Shown in pieces: positions 37,101 through 49,085 of a stretch of 64,000 nucleotides of DNA. Positions within the stretch are counted from its first letter, which is position 1. Every line of letters starts with the position of its first letter. Location of the stretch: contig JAMPIT010000510.1 in NCBI GenBank assembly GCA_026261815.1, positions 18,014,001 to 18,078,000 on the forward strand, written 5' to 3'. Made by a program: the position numbers and the translations under genes. A model generated the notes under the pieces. That model was not told the DNA's origin, made no database searches, and worked only from the letters and a program-made list of their open reading frames with translations. The DNA comes from Monarcha castaneiventris obscurior. Taxonomy: Eukaryota; Chordata; Aves; Passeriformes; Monarchidae.

Positions 37101-38812
37101 TCTGGCAAACAGGAGTCACTAGAGAAGCTCCTTACGATGCAGTCGTAACTGGGAACAAGATGGTTTTTTCCTGGTTATGTAAGCCATTAAACCAATGTGA
37201 CAGACAGCATAGCCTTCAGCAGCCTACAGCAGGGAAGGCTTTAAACACCATATTTATTTCGAAACACTTAAAAATATTTGGAAAGTTCCAATCTCAGGAA
37301 TAAGGAAGAAGACTGGGAATTGTTGCCTAGAAGTTGTGAAGCTACAGGAAGGAATAGCATAAATCCTTCAGTTCATCAAGGACAAAATATTTTTCCGTAA
37401 TACAGCTTGACTCTCCCCTCATGCTTCTTTTTCACCTGTTATTCAGCTCACCAAAGCTACATTTTCTCCAAGCATCACACTTTGGCTGAAAAGACAGCAT
37501 GGCTTCTTGCCAGATACAATGGTTTAAAGATATTTCTATGCTTATTTGGTTTGCTTTGAATGGACGGAACTCCTGGGTTTTTCACCATCAGCTCCTCACA
37601 TTCCTGCAGCAAATCTTTCCTGTTACGCTCCGGGTCTCCCAAACTCTTTGCCTCTACAGGTTAGGGGACACTGAAAAAATGCGTAACCCTAGAGTGTGAT
37701 GACAGCTTTTGCAAAGCATGTTGTTGACTTGTACAGATTCAAGAAATGGATGGGGTCTGTCAGGGAATTTTGCCATGTACCCAGAGGCTGCCTGGGAATG
37801 CCAGCTACGGAAGCAGTTCCCTGGCCAATGATCCTTGTGGATGTCTGAGCTAACTCACAGGTGAGAGTCTCCAGAACTGTCAAAATTCCCTGCATGAGAT
37901 ACCCACACAGCTTTCCTCCGTAAGACAGAAGGGAAAAAGAGGGGAGACACAAGTAAGTGTCTCTAGGCATCAGTGAAAGGACAAAGAAAAGGTTTTGCTG
38001 AAGCCTGGTTGCCAGCTTGGTGCCCTCAGAGCAGCCCGAGGATGGGAAGCACCCACCGACTGTGTGTGCACGTTTTTGTGCAGCTGCACCTTGGTGACTG
38101 CCTGTGATGTGTGGCTCAATCCTTTTCCTGACCACATTGCTGTCAGGAGGTGACATCAATAAAGGAAATCAGCTGTGAACTGACACGGATATAACACTGA
38201 CACATATTAGAAATATTTCAAAGCCATTCAGCATCTCCTCTTTTCTGAGGATTCACTTCTTCTGGCCCTTCGTGGTCTCCCTGACCTTGTCACATGTCTG
38301 TTAGCTATTGACACTTCATCCCTGAGTTATGACAGGAGTTATGAATTTGTGCAGTCCTGTTTTATGATGATGATTTATCATTTGTATTACAGTCATGACT
38401 AGAGGCCTCAAGCAAGATCAGGGCCTCACAGTGCAAGTCACTGTATAAACATGTATTAGGAGATGGTCCTGCTCTGAAAAGATCACAAACAAAAGGTGGG
38501 AGGATGAACAGAAACACGGAGATGTGAAATGCAATACCCACTGTAACCTGAGGACGAGCACCAGGGCAGGGAGCAGCAGCATTCCTGTCCCCTGGCTCCT
38601 CCCTGCCCATGTCCACACCATGCTCTGCCATCTGCTGCTCCTCCCCATATCCTCCTCTCCAGGGGCTGGCACCTTCCTGCCTGGCCACATCTCTGCCCAG
38701 GAGACACATCTCTCTCACCCCAGTGGCTGCTGCAGCTGCATTGCTTACATGCAGCTGCTCCATCGCTGCTGCTGCTACTGCGGCACTTCTAAAATTATTT
38801 AACTTCCATTTC
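31156..38812. other. Gene-free stretch, including a conserved-element-like block
   Basis: No gene is recognised in about 7.6 kb. The block 31,830-32,125 is rich in TAAT-type and AT-rich motifs without simple repeats and looks like a conserved non-coding element (impression only). An A11 run lies at 33563-33573 and a short AAAGCC/AAGAA tandem near 34963-34983. The segment 38,524-38,800 is GC- and pyrimidine-rich, with chance open frames in several frames. Confidence 0.4.
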
Positions 38813-39215
38813 CATAGAATCATAGAATTAAGATTGGAAAAGACCTCTAATATCATCAGGTCCAACTGCTAATCCAGCACCACTGTGTTCACCATTACAC
38901 CGCTTCCCCAGGTGCCACATCCACATTTTTTTTGGAGCCTTACAGGGATGGTGATTCCATAATTTCCCTGAGCAGCCTGTTCCAGCACTTGACCATCCTG
39001 TCAGAGAAGACTTTTTCCCTCATGTCCAATCTAAATCTCCCCTGGTGCAACTTGAGGTCATTTCCTCACGTCCTGTCACTTGTTACCCTGGGAGGAGAGA
39101 GTGGTTTTTTCACCACTGAGCTGATATTTGTCACTACCAGGAGAGTTGTTGGTTATCTCCTCCAAAGTGAGACCAGATGGCTTCATTTCTCTTCAGAGCA
39201 AAATAAACAGGTAAC
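38813..39215 (-). mobile_element. CR1 3'-end fragment, about 400 bp
   Basis: On the plus strand it opens with the reverse-complement CR1 tail CATAGAATCATAGAATTAAG. It continues through AAAGACCTCTAATATCATCA, CAGGGATGGTGATTCCATAA, GAGCAGCCTGTTCCAGCACT, CCCTCATGTCCAATCTAAAT and CTCCCCTGGTGCAACTTGAG, all standard CR1 landmarks in the right order. The far end (39,110-39,215) becomes divergent but still resembles the CR1 text ending in CTCTTCAGAGCAAAATAAAC. It is a 5'-truncated, inactive copy. It is more complete than the one at 31.0 kb and in the same orientation. Confidence 0.9.
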
Positions 39216-42200
39216 TTAAAATGGTTGTAATCTTATACATATATCGATCTAAGATAACTTTGGTACAAGACTGACAGTGCACTGAAAAGCACAGAGCCAT
39301 GCTGTGGGACAGCTTCATTCTATCTCCTCTTATGAGGCTTAGATCTCACTTTTGGCTCTACCCAAACACTGCCCTTGCTTTGCCTCTGCAGTACTTAGGG
39401 GATAATTGGAGGGTAACATTTTTCCTCCTTTTGTAATTGTTATTGCACTTGGCATTATGACCAGAGCTGTTCTCTACATATAAAAATGCAGCTCACAGAG
39501 CTTAACCTCAAAGATGGGTGTGTGAACTAGCATCAGCCCTGGGTTTATATGAATAATACATTAAACAATGCTTTGAAAATATTATAGACCTAACACTCCT
39601 GTAAGTGCAAAACTATACAGAGAAGAAAAACAAGATGCAGACTTGGTCTGAAGATTTTCAAAGAGGAAAAAGCTGGAGTGTGCTTATGAAAACCCTGGTT
39701 ATGCCCTTTAGGAAAACAAGGAAATAAAAAACACTGAGAGCTGCTCTGCCTCACACTGCTCAGAAGAGCACCAGTGCAGCAGTCAAGAGTAGGCAGACAC
39801 GCTGAGATGGCATTAGTGGGACAAGTAGGTAGCAAATTGAGGGGTTCTAGGGGGCTTAGAGTGAGGGCTTATAGGAGACTGATGCTGGCTAGACTCCAAA
39901 GCCTGCTAGAAACGGCAGAAGGTGCTGCTCCCAAAGAACCTGGAAAGAGTGGCTGCATCTAAGGGCAATGGAAACATTATTGCACCAGCAAGGCCACTGC
40001 CAAAGTTACGTGGAGGGCAACCTGTCCTTCATGGAGCTTTTGTAGTGAGGAGCTTGACAGAGAATGGCACAACTTGCAGCCCCAGGCAGATAGTCTGTCT
40101 TGCAACATCTGAGCCAATTTTTGGAGCCTTCAAGACAGAAAGTGCTCACTCCAGCCGATATATCCTCCATCCACTTAATAATAACCCTGTAACTGTGGCA
40201 GGTGGCACCAGGCAGACATTTTCTACCTACTCAATCTTCAGCGCAGCTCGAGCACACAGCAAAGACCTGCATCACAAATACATCAAGGAGTGTTTGCAAG
40301 ACGTAGGAATTCCTCTTTTTCTCTCAGAACCAGGGAGGGTCCAGCCTTCCTAGCCCACCTGCATCTTTCCCAGGTGTGCTCCACTGTTTGCTCTGTGTGT
40401 CTAATTCCTTTCTTCGTAACACAGTTCAGCCTATGTTGATTATACCTGCATGATATAGTCACCATATAATGCCACAAGGAGCGGAAACTTCCCGCACAAA
40501 TATGTTTACAAGGAGATTTTTTACCACTTAAATCTTTTGCATGGATGCAAATAAGGTCACAGTAAGAAATCTGTTATCTCCTCCCTAGCAGACCTTTGCT
40601 GATGTTTAATTCATCCCCATTCTTTTTTTTCTTTTTTATGTTTCTTTCCTCTTTCTTTCTAATTTAATTTTTGTAATTTTTATTCCTTCTATAAAATAGA
40701 CACAGAAGTGGTGCTGGCCTTCCTCACAGTCAGTCCAACCATCACCCTCGTGCCTCAGTGCAGATGTCACACGTGTCATGTGCTGCTCTATGCACTGACC
40801 AAGAAGCTGCCCCAGCCCAAAATGAATCACCAAACAAATGCTCTTTAACCAGACAGCCATTTTTGTGCCTTGTCTGTGTGAGACAGCTATTGACAATCCA
40901 GCAGTTCAGGCTGACTTTCCTTTCCCTTTGTTGTCAGAGATATGAGGCTGATCTAAGGTTCTTTAAGGGTGAGATGCAGAGCATGTAGGACAATTTTATG
41001 GCACCAGGCTTTGCTAATTCCACTGCTCAGTGACAAAATCTGGTTCTGATACAGCATGTGGTCTGTAAAGCAGCTTGTCATCATGCTCCTTCAGGAAATG
41101 TGGTGGAGCTGAGCTGCCAGTGGGGCTCCCCTTCGGCGTCTGAAGCTCAGACACCCAGTCTGCCATGAGAACTCCCTCCTGAAAATGCATGGTAAATACA
41201 CCAGCAGCATGAAGAGATTTGGGGGTCAGATCAGCGTAACTTATTTTTGTGGAGACACACCCCCATAAAAAGCCTGGCAGCTGCACTTCTCATAGCTATA
41301 TTTACTAAACAACTTCAGGCTACAGCATCAGCCAGCGGTGCCTTGCAGGCTGGGTCACAGCTGACTCAGAGACTGCAGCAGCACTGCAGGAGCAAACATT
41401 CTACCTGTGAGGTGGGGATGTGTTATTAAAGCCATAAAGATAACAACATCGCTCCTAAGTGGAGAAATTTAGTTCAGTGTATATTACTGTTAAATGGCAA
41501 AATTACAGTTGTAACAATATGGGGATGTAAATGTAATTGTGTATAACATCATGTAATCATTAAAAACCATATAAATTTTGTTCGCTCAAATTAAACACAA
41601 GCGACTACTGCTTGACACCTGAAACATTAGCATAATATTCGTGCCATATGGCTGGCATTTTCTGTTTCTTATATGTCACTCTTCATTCTTGTCAGCTGCT
41701 CACGAGAACTTGCCAGATAATATCTACACCATTGCCAAAAACGTCTAACAGCTGGTGTAGTACTGGTTAAACACTCTGTAATGCTTCAAACTTTAGTGCT
41801 CCCATCTATGCACTAGAGAGCTGGTTCTTGGAACAGATGTTTAAGCTTTGTTTTTAAATTAACTTCAGTCTGCTTTTGTGTCAGTGGTGTGTTTTTATGC
41901 TCCATCATGCTGCTGCCTTCTGTGAGATGAATGAGCTCAGCAGCATCCAACCTTAAAATACATCAACTGTCATGATAAACTCTGTGATAAAAATGCAGCT
42001 CAGTCCACCTATTAGCAGAGTTGGTGATGTCTTACATTTCCCTCTGTCCATGTGATCCTCCTTGCAGCACGGAGATGTGCATCTGCTCGATGCCCTAGAT
42101 GCCACTGGCTGCTGGAGCCCTTCTCTGATTCAGAAATTGGCACAGAGGGTCCTAGTGCCCAAATGAGACTCCCGAGGGATCCAAACCATAACGTGGGCTT

Positions 42201-45200
42201 AAGGCTCCAGCACTGCATGAGCATGGTTTAGGGCTATGCCTGCCCCAGCTGGGGATTGGGCAGCAGGGTCTGTACTGGCACCCAGGCTTGCACCTGAAGT
42301 TGTCCCTAACCCCACCCTCAGCTTACAGGATTTGAGGCCACTGGTGGATGACTGAGAACAGCTGACACATTTTTGCCCCTGTTAATATCCCTTAAAACAG
42401 TCCTAATGACTAAATCAGGAATTCTCTAATGTCTTCTGCATGGAAATAAGTGTGGAATCTGCTCATGCTGAAATCCATGTAGTTGGATGATTTACATATT
42501 AAGATTTATGATGAGCCAGGCACATGAATGCCATTGAATTAAACAAACATTCAGTTTCATAACCAGTCTGATTTTATGGATAGCACATGCAGTTCCCTTG
42601 TGGCTGTGAGCTTAAAAGTCTGATTTACACCTTCAGAAAAGAGGACTCCTCAATTTTTTTGCTTTGCTTTTCTTTTCCTGGAGACAAGGAGTTATCTTAC
42701 TCCTTCAGGTTCTCTTCCAATTGAAGACACTTCCCAGTTAAAACACTCGGTTGAATTTTGAGGCCCTCTGATAGAGGGCATTTATTGAGAAGGTGCTAGG
42801 ACATATCTAAGTGCCCAGATGGCTTTGTAAGGATAAAAATGGGGAAAGAAGAGTGCTGGAGAGAGGTGACCTCTGCCTCACCAGAACTGGACAGTTTTAT
42901 CTTGCTGGGCTGCTTTACCTCATGTAGACAATGACCTAATACACGTCTTTTTTACATGGAGGCATTTTAATTTGGGTAACCTTTTGGCATAGGCTGTTCT
43001 TTCTGAGCCATGACTCCCCTGCTCCCCCTGCCATACAGGCGCACAACAAAAAAGTGACACCTGAGTGAATAAGTTTCCCATCTAACTAGAGGCAAGAAAG
43101 AGAGGAATGGACAGGCAGAGAGTGTGGTTAAATATATAAGTTCATGCTATAGGCAGTGGTCTTAGCATGCCATCACCAGCATCAGGCTATACACTCATTT
43201 TTACCATGTGGGATGCATAAATACTGGATATTCAGACTGTGGCTCATGCCTCTCATTTTCCCCTTCCTGCACATGCAGACCTGCTCAGATGGAAGAAGGG
43301 CTGGCAGAAGAGTTGTGGACTGCACATGTCAAGAAGTAGATTTGCACACAATTTTTATTCTTTGCAGACATTTCCACTGCTGTACTGTATCCCTGGAAAT
43401 TATCCATCTTGGATAATGGATGGAATCAGATTAGAAACAAGACAAGATGCAATTATTCACTGAGGATGACTTGGATAAACTGGTAAAATGGGGCCTGCAG
43501 CTGGGGCTGTCAGCATCTGGTTTGTGTGCACAGAGGAATCACAGAGGATTTTATCGTTGGCATTAGCTGTAATAGGATAAACATATTTTCTGTTTATTTT
43601 AATACAGCCTTTTACCCACATTAAAAATCATTACTGAGACATTCTCTATCACATAACAGCTGGTGTCACTTACTCCAATAAGGTGTTATCCACATGAAGT
43701 TCCTAAGTTGAAAAAAACTGTGAAAAAAATGAAAATAAGCTTTATCTTTGATGAGGAATAAGGGCTTAGAGTACTTAGGCCAGAGTACGGCATCAGGCTG
43801 CTCATAAGGCCTTTTCAGTGCTCTGGGATCCAGGACAAGGGCAAATGTCAGGCCACTCAATTCTTGCATGCAAGCTCAGCTCTTTTCCTAAGGAAAAGCT
43901 TTCCCTCACGCCAAAGTTTGCAAGCTCATTCCTGAAGTAGACAACTAAATGGGACACTCCTGATTCATTTAGGTGCTTGGTGCATTCCTTAAAATGATTT
44001 CCTACTTCTTTAAGCATTTGGACACTGTTGGAAACCAGTACATCCAGACCATGCAAAAGGCATGATAGAGCTGAGAGCAGGGATGCTGTTGGGAGGATAC
44101 TGCCCTGCTTTCCCTCTCACACCTGCTAACTTGTGAATGTGCTCATTGACATGTCCAGGGTTTCAAGTCAGAGGTAGGGAGCAAAAGTGAAAAATTTCTG
44201 CTAATGGATGTTTATTCTGGATTTTAAAATTTTTGTCCATAGAATCCATAGACCATTTTGTTGTAAATATTTCATTTTACACACGGTAATTGACACTAAA
44301 GATCTGGCACAATGCTGCACTCCTGAAACTAAAGATGTTGGTTATCAAACTATGATGTTCTGCTGCAAAAAGATTACTAAAAAGAATGACATAAGTAGAT
44401 GTTCCTGGAGGCAAAACATGTAGTACAGTGCAGCTCATTACTTAGTAATGTAGCACACCAATGTGATTGTAATCCATCATTTTTACCACCACCTTGAACA
44501 CAATTATAGCCAACTTGTAGGGTCATACAGGTACTTGTATGACCTAGGCAGCAAGTTCCTTTCAGCTCAGGCCATTGGAAATCTGTCATTTGCAGTGTTC
44601 CATTTATGTTCTTCAGTATGGGACTGTGAATTATTTGATGGAAATACTTTCAGTGCAACAGCAACCAGGTGGTGCTTGTGACTGAGTGTCAGCCAGCAGG
44701 TCAGGAAATCAGTTTTGCATTTCTTGCTGTTGATAAGTTTAGCTATGTCTCCGTATTGATATAAGGTACATTAACACAAAGTTTCCAAACTCAACCCTTG
44801 CCCTGTATATCCTTCCTACAGGTACTTAAAGCATTTGATTTGTCCCATTCTCTTCAGCAGACTAATCAGGCTCATAATCAGGAGTGTATAATGTTTACAG
44901 GGTAAGGCTTTCATTCCTTGCAAGAATACCAAAGAAAGGCAGCAGCTGAGCATGGTGGTTGCGACACAAAGTTGTTAAATGTTTGTTTTATGTGCTGCCC
45001 TGGGCAGATGGAGCCCCTGCCAGCACCCCACACATCCCCTCAGAGGCTGCCCCATAGGTCTGAGGTTAGATGGCACTGGATGCCCAGTGTGCAAAAACAA
45101 CCATGTGTACTTTAATTCAACATAGCCTGTAAAGTGAAGTACAGAGAAATAAAAATAATAAGAAAAATCTGCTTTTCTTTTTGATTTTATTCCTTTCCTT

Positions 45201-47983
45201 CTCTGTTAGTTTACCACAGCATGTCAATGCCTTCTGCTGACATGGGAACCAGTGGAAGGAGCCAAGTTTATTGTGCACTGTAGAGGGGGCACAGTGCTCT
45301 GGTTTAGGGAATCAACCTTCTTTTAACTGGGAATATTTCTAAGACCTGATTTAGAGGCTGAAAGGCTAAAATAGTTGTCTGTACCAAGCCTAATTTTTAT
45401 CATGGGCTTTATCAAAACTCTGGTAGAGTCTTTTTAATGCTTCATTTCTCAGAACTCCTCATAAGACTGTAATGCTTCCTCCAGCTTCATAATGTCAAAA
45501 GCAATGACTGAAAAGAAAATCAGTCAAAACAACATAAATAACTCACAGTTTAAAAAATACCAGGTTTTTTTTCCAATACTTCTCTAAGAATTATTTTGCT
45601 GAATTTTAGCACAGGAAAACTGCTGTTGTCTATTTAAATTTCTTAACTAACATTTAAGGTTTTCACTTGGCTGACACTTCTTGGCCTTGCATTAATCTTG
45701 GGATTGTTTCACAAGAGACCCAGGGAACACCCACTGATAACAATGTCAAACATTCAATGTATTTACTGAACGTTTCCACTTGCTTGATCATTAAGGCATG
45801 CCTTGGGTATGAGGTCACTGATGTTGTGTAAGTGTAGAATTTATGGGGTGATTTGAACTATAGGGGAGTCCTGACATGTTTTTGGCAAATACTGTCAGAT
45901 ACCATGGACTGATGCCACTCAGAATTGTAGCTCTGGGATATGATCAGGTTCTAGCATGAACATTTTGCATTAGAATTCAAGTCTTCTGATTGCAGAGAAG
46001 ATGGGAAAAAGGTTATTTGAGCAGACCATACATACACAGGAGGAACTTTATGCTAGAACATATTTTCTTGTCTGTTAAAACAGATGAATTAAACATTAAA
46101 TCTTTTGTAAACAAAAATGAAAATGTAGTTTTAGAAAATCAGAGGAGAAAGCTTTACATAATTGCAGCATGCAATCATTGTGCTCTCCTTTTCAATCCTT
46201 CCTTTAATTTGGAGGGAGCAGCAAAGGACTAAGTTAAGAATGCAGCAGTGAGGCAGATTCAGCAGCTTCAGCTGTAACCAAGTCTGGTCTTCCTGAACTG
46301 CACTACTGGGTTTGCCAAAGGCTTGGTAGGAGCCTTGCAGTGCCTATTCCTGGCCTGTTTAAAATTCATTTAAATAATGAAAAAAAAGTCTTCAGTCGGA
46401 TATTAGATCTTTTCCATATGGTGATAATGACTTTGGCTGCCTTAATTTGCCACTTCTCTGTACTGTTGTGAGAAAAACCTAAGACTTGGAGTACTCGATT
46501 GAAACCAAACGGGAACAGGATCTGGACCTGTGCAGCTGCTGACTTTATCACATACCTGCCACCTGACTTTTTGGACTCTGTATTTCTTCCAACCTCTTGT
46601 TTTGCATGTTTAAATTACAAGCTCCTTCAGACTAGGTCCATATCACACCACAGATTTATAGTCTGTCATCCGTGGTTGTGCTGCAAGACAAACAACCACG
46701 AAGGCTGCAAAGGCAAAGGCTGACACTCATGCAGGAGGTTTCAGCAGTTCTATTCCACTTTGCCTAAAACATTGAAATAAGGCCACTTCTGGTGTTGTGC
46801 ACATTTTAATCCTTTGCAAAGCCCCATTGACATTAGTCCCTCTAATTGGACTTTGTTTGATTATCTGAACTTTTTCCCTTAATTTTTTAAAAACCATGTT
46901 GTTGGCTGGTCACCAAGTCTGAAAGACCACAAGTAAATGAACAGCATTTCAGCAGGGGTTCAAGAGAGAAATACTCTCCTGGTATTGAATTAGACTGTAT
47001 TTCTTCAACCCACCTATAATATAAAGGAAGGAGATGGAATTAAAACTACAGAAAGTAGAATAAAAGGTAGAAGGAAGGAGAAATTCTAGGAGTTCGAGTA
47101 CATATTTGAAAGTTAAAGACTAAGCAAGACTCTGTGGACAGGGATTTTCATAAAGGGGGCAGGGCTGAGACACAAAATACTATATTTGTCACATATTTGA
47201 TAGAGACCCCTAGTAGAAATATTTTTTAAGGGTTCTTAGTGAAATATGCATAGGATGGTGTTAAGGAGCAGTCCTGCTTTTGTTATGTAACATTCATGGA
47301 TCTCCCCAGCTTTTGGAAATGTGCTGTCTAGGCCTAGGAGTCCACTTCTTACAGGAAGGGCCTTTGAATAATGTTTCAGAAATTCCTGACCTGTCCCCTA
47401 AAAGATTTTCAGTGTTGCTTTTTAAAAACAATTATTTTATTAAACCCATTTACATGGGATAAATGGAAAAATACTGTGATCTATTTTCCTATTTCCTTAT
47501 TTTTATTTAATCTTTGGTGTTATCTGTTGGAATAAAGACTCTCCTATGACATAGAAAGGACAATCCCATTTTCTGTGGAAAATAGTGCACAAAGTCTTCT
47601 GAAAAATAGCACAAAAATTGCTTTGCTTTTTAGGCAGGCAGCATTCTCTGGCTGAAAGACTTAGATATTAGAGCAATGAATGTATTAGTGTAGTGAAGCT
47701 GACATTATCAGGTGTTGTATATGAGAAATGTCATTTAGGAGTTGTCACACAGCTATTATTCAGAGACTGTTCAGAAGAACACAGTACATCATTGTGAGTG
47801 TCACGGCACTTGCTGCAACCACCAAACAACCAGGCATAGTTAAACAGAGCATTTCTTTCACTTTCAGGGCAAATTACACTTATGGTTTATTTATGTGATG
47901 GATTCATTGCATTTAGGCATTCTCTGTAAGTGTTTTATGATAGCTCTGGTGGTACAGACCTGCGACTCGGGGCCAGTCAAGGG
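39216..47983. other. Gene-free stretch, including a conserved-element-like block
   Basis: No gene or transposon is recognised in about 8.8 kb. A 143-codon open frame at 39,922-40,353 has no family I recognise. The block 41,481-41,700 is AT-rich, non-repetitive and dense in TAAT-like and ATTA-like motifs, as in conserved non-coding elements (impression only). A smaller block of similar look is at about 46,790-46,900. Confidence 0.4.
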
Positions 47984-48065
47984 GGATGGATGGATGGATG
48001 GATGGATGGATGGATGGATGGATGGATGGATGGATGGATGGATGGATGGATGGATGGATGGATGG
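47984..48065 (+). repeat. (GGAT)20 tetranucleotide microsatellite
   Basis: An uninterrupted GGAT array of 82 bases, about 20.5 units. A pure array of this length is likely to be length-polymorphic. It produces open frames on both strands, MDGW repeats forward and HPSI repeats reverse. These are artefacts of the array. Confidence 0.97.
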
Positions 48066-48695
48066 CAGCTGACTGGGGAGCAGACCCCCTGCACTTCCCC
48101 AGTGTGGAGGGTGGGGAGGAGGAAGTTTTGTTTAAGGAGGTGGGGGTGCTGACCCTCCAGCTCCAGTGCATCTCTCTCACCTGCCAGCAGTTTTGGAGGA
48201 CAGGGTCAGGCGACTTTAGGCAGCATGCTGACCCTGATTCCAGACAGGGAAGGAATCCAGGAGCTTCCATAACTGCTCCCACCTTGCTGCCTCACCCCAC
48301 ACTGTGGCTGGGACTCTTACTGTCCTCTGTCCCTGCAGCGTCTTGTATACACTCAGATGTCTCTCTCCAGCTGCACACCACTTGGAGCAAATTGCAATTC
48401 TTCCCTGGTCTTTCCCACAACCACAGCTGTTAACACAGGTATTTAAATGCACACCAAGAATGAAAGTCAGCCCTAGATTTAGCATTTGATCCGACACTGT
48501 TGTCTGAATCTCTATTAAAATTTTTAGGTCACATGCTGCATTCAGTCTACCAAGCCTTGATCCTCTAATCTCTCCACACATTGAACTTCCATTGACTTTA
48601 ACCTGCCCAGCCATATCCTTTAAAGCCAAGCTCCCCAAGTTATTGCACCACGTGAAGCCCCGCTGGACCTCTAAATCTTTCAAGAGGTTTGTAAT
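48066..48695. other. Gene-free stretch between microsatellite and old CR1
   Basis: Moderately GC-rich, no gene recognised. A 155-codon minus-strand open frame covers 48,216-48,683 without any recognisable domain. A string TTCCATTGACTTTAAC near 48,588 vaguely resembles the core of the old repeat at 27.0 kb in the other orientation. Confidence 0.4.
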
Positions 48696-49085
48696 TTGGT
48701 GCTTTCCCCTAAGGAAAACTTGGAAGGGGTCCAGGGAACAAGGCTAATTTAGGAGACAGGAGAATATGTCTTCTGAAGAAATGGCTCCAAGACCTTAACA
48801 TGTCGGGCCGTGAAAAAGGAGCAGGTGAGATAGGATTTAATTACAGCGTACAAGTACCTAAGGGTAGAACACAGAACTAGGTCTGAATCTCTAGCAAAAA
48901 GGTAAAATATGAGGTCAAGGGCTGGAATTGAAGTGTATACTTCTCAGCAGAAGGCTTCTCTGTATATGTAATAATCTGGCAGACAAGGTAGTGGAAACTG
49001 GTAGTAGATGCAGGAACCAATTTATTACCACTGCACTGTGACCAGGTGGCCCTGCTGATGGTTCTTTCCAGTTTTAAGTGGCTCT
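48696..49085 (+). mobile_element. Very old CR1-like LINE 3' region
   Basis: The text follows the 3' coding end of an ancient CR1 lineage that I know best from turtle and crocodilian genomes. Landmarks in order are ACCTTAACATGTCGGGCCG, GATTTAATTACAGCGTACAA, AAGTACCTAAGGG, ATCTCTAGCAAAAAGGT, GGGCTGGAATTGAAG and AATCTGGCAGACAAGGTAGT. A 3'-end-like stretch, CTGATGGTTCTTTCCAG, closes it. It is much more decayed than the other copies and carries no usable frame. The closing segment contains GACCAGGTGGCCCTGC, a partial match to the CTCF core. Assignment is by memory of the consensus. Confidence 0.6.

Noticed and set aside
38362..38865. 167-codon minus-strand open frame
   Set aside because: It runs from GC-rich pyrimidine-biased DNA into the CR1 tail, so it cannot be one gene.
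39922..40353. 143-codon forward open frame
   Set aside because: No family recognised, plausible by chance, no splice or start context.
47930..48433. 167-codon frame with MDGW repeats
   Set aside because: Produced by the GGAT microsatellite. The opposite strand gives HPSI repeats for the same reason.
48216..48683. 155-codon minus-strand open frame
   Set aside because: No recognised domain, and length is compatible with chance in a moderately GC-rich segment.
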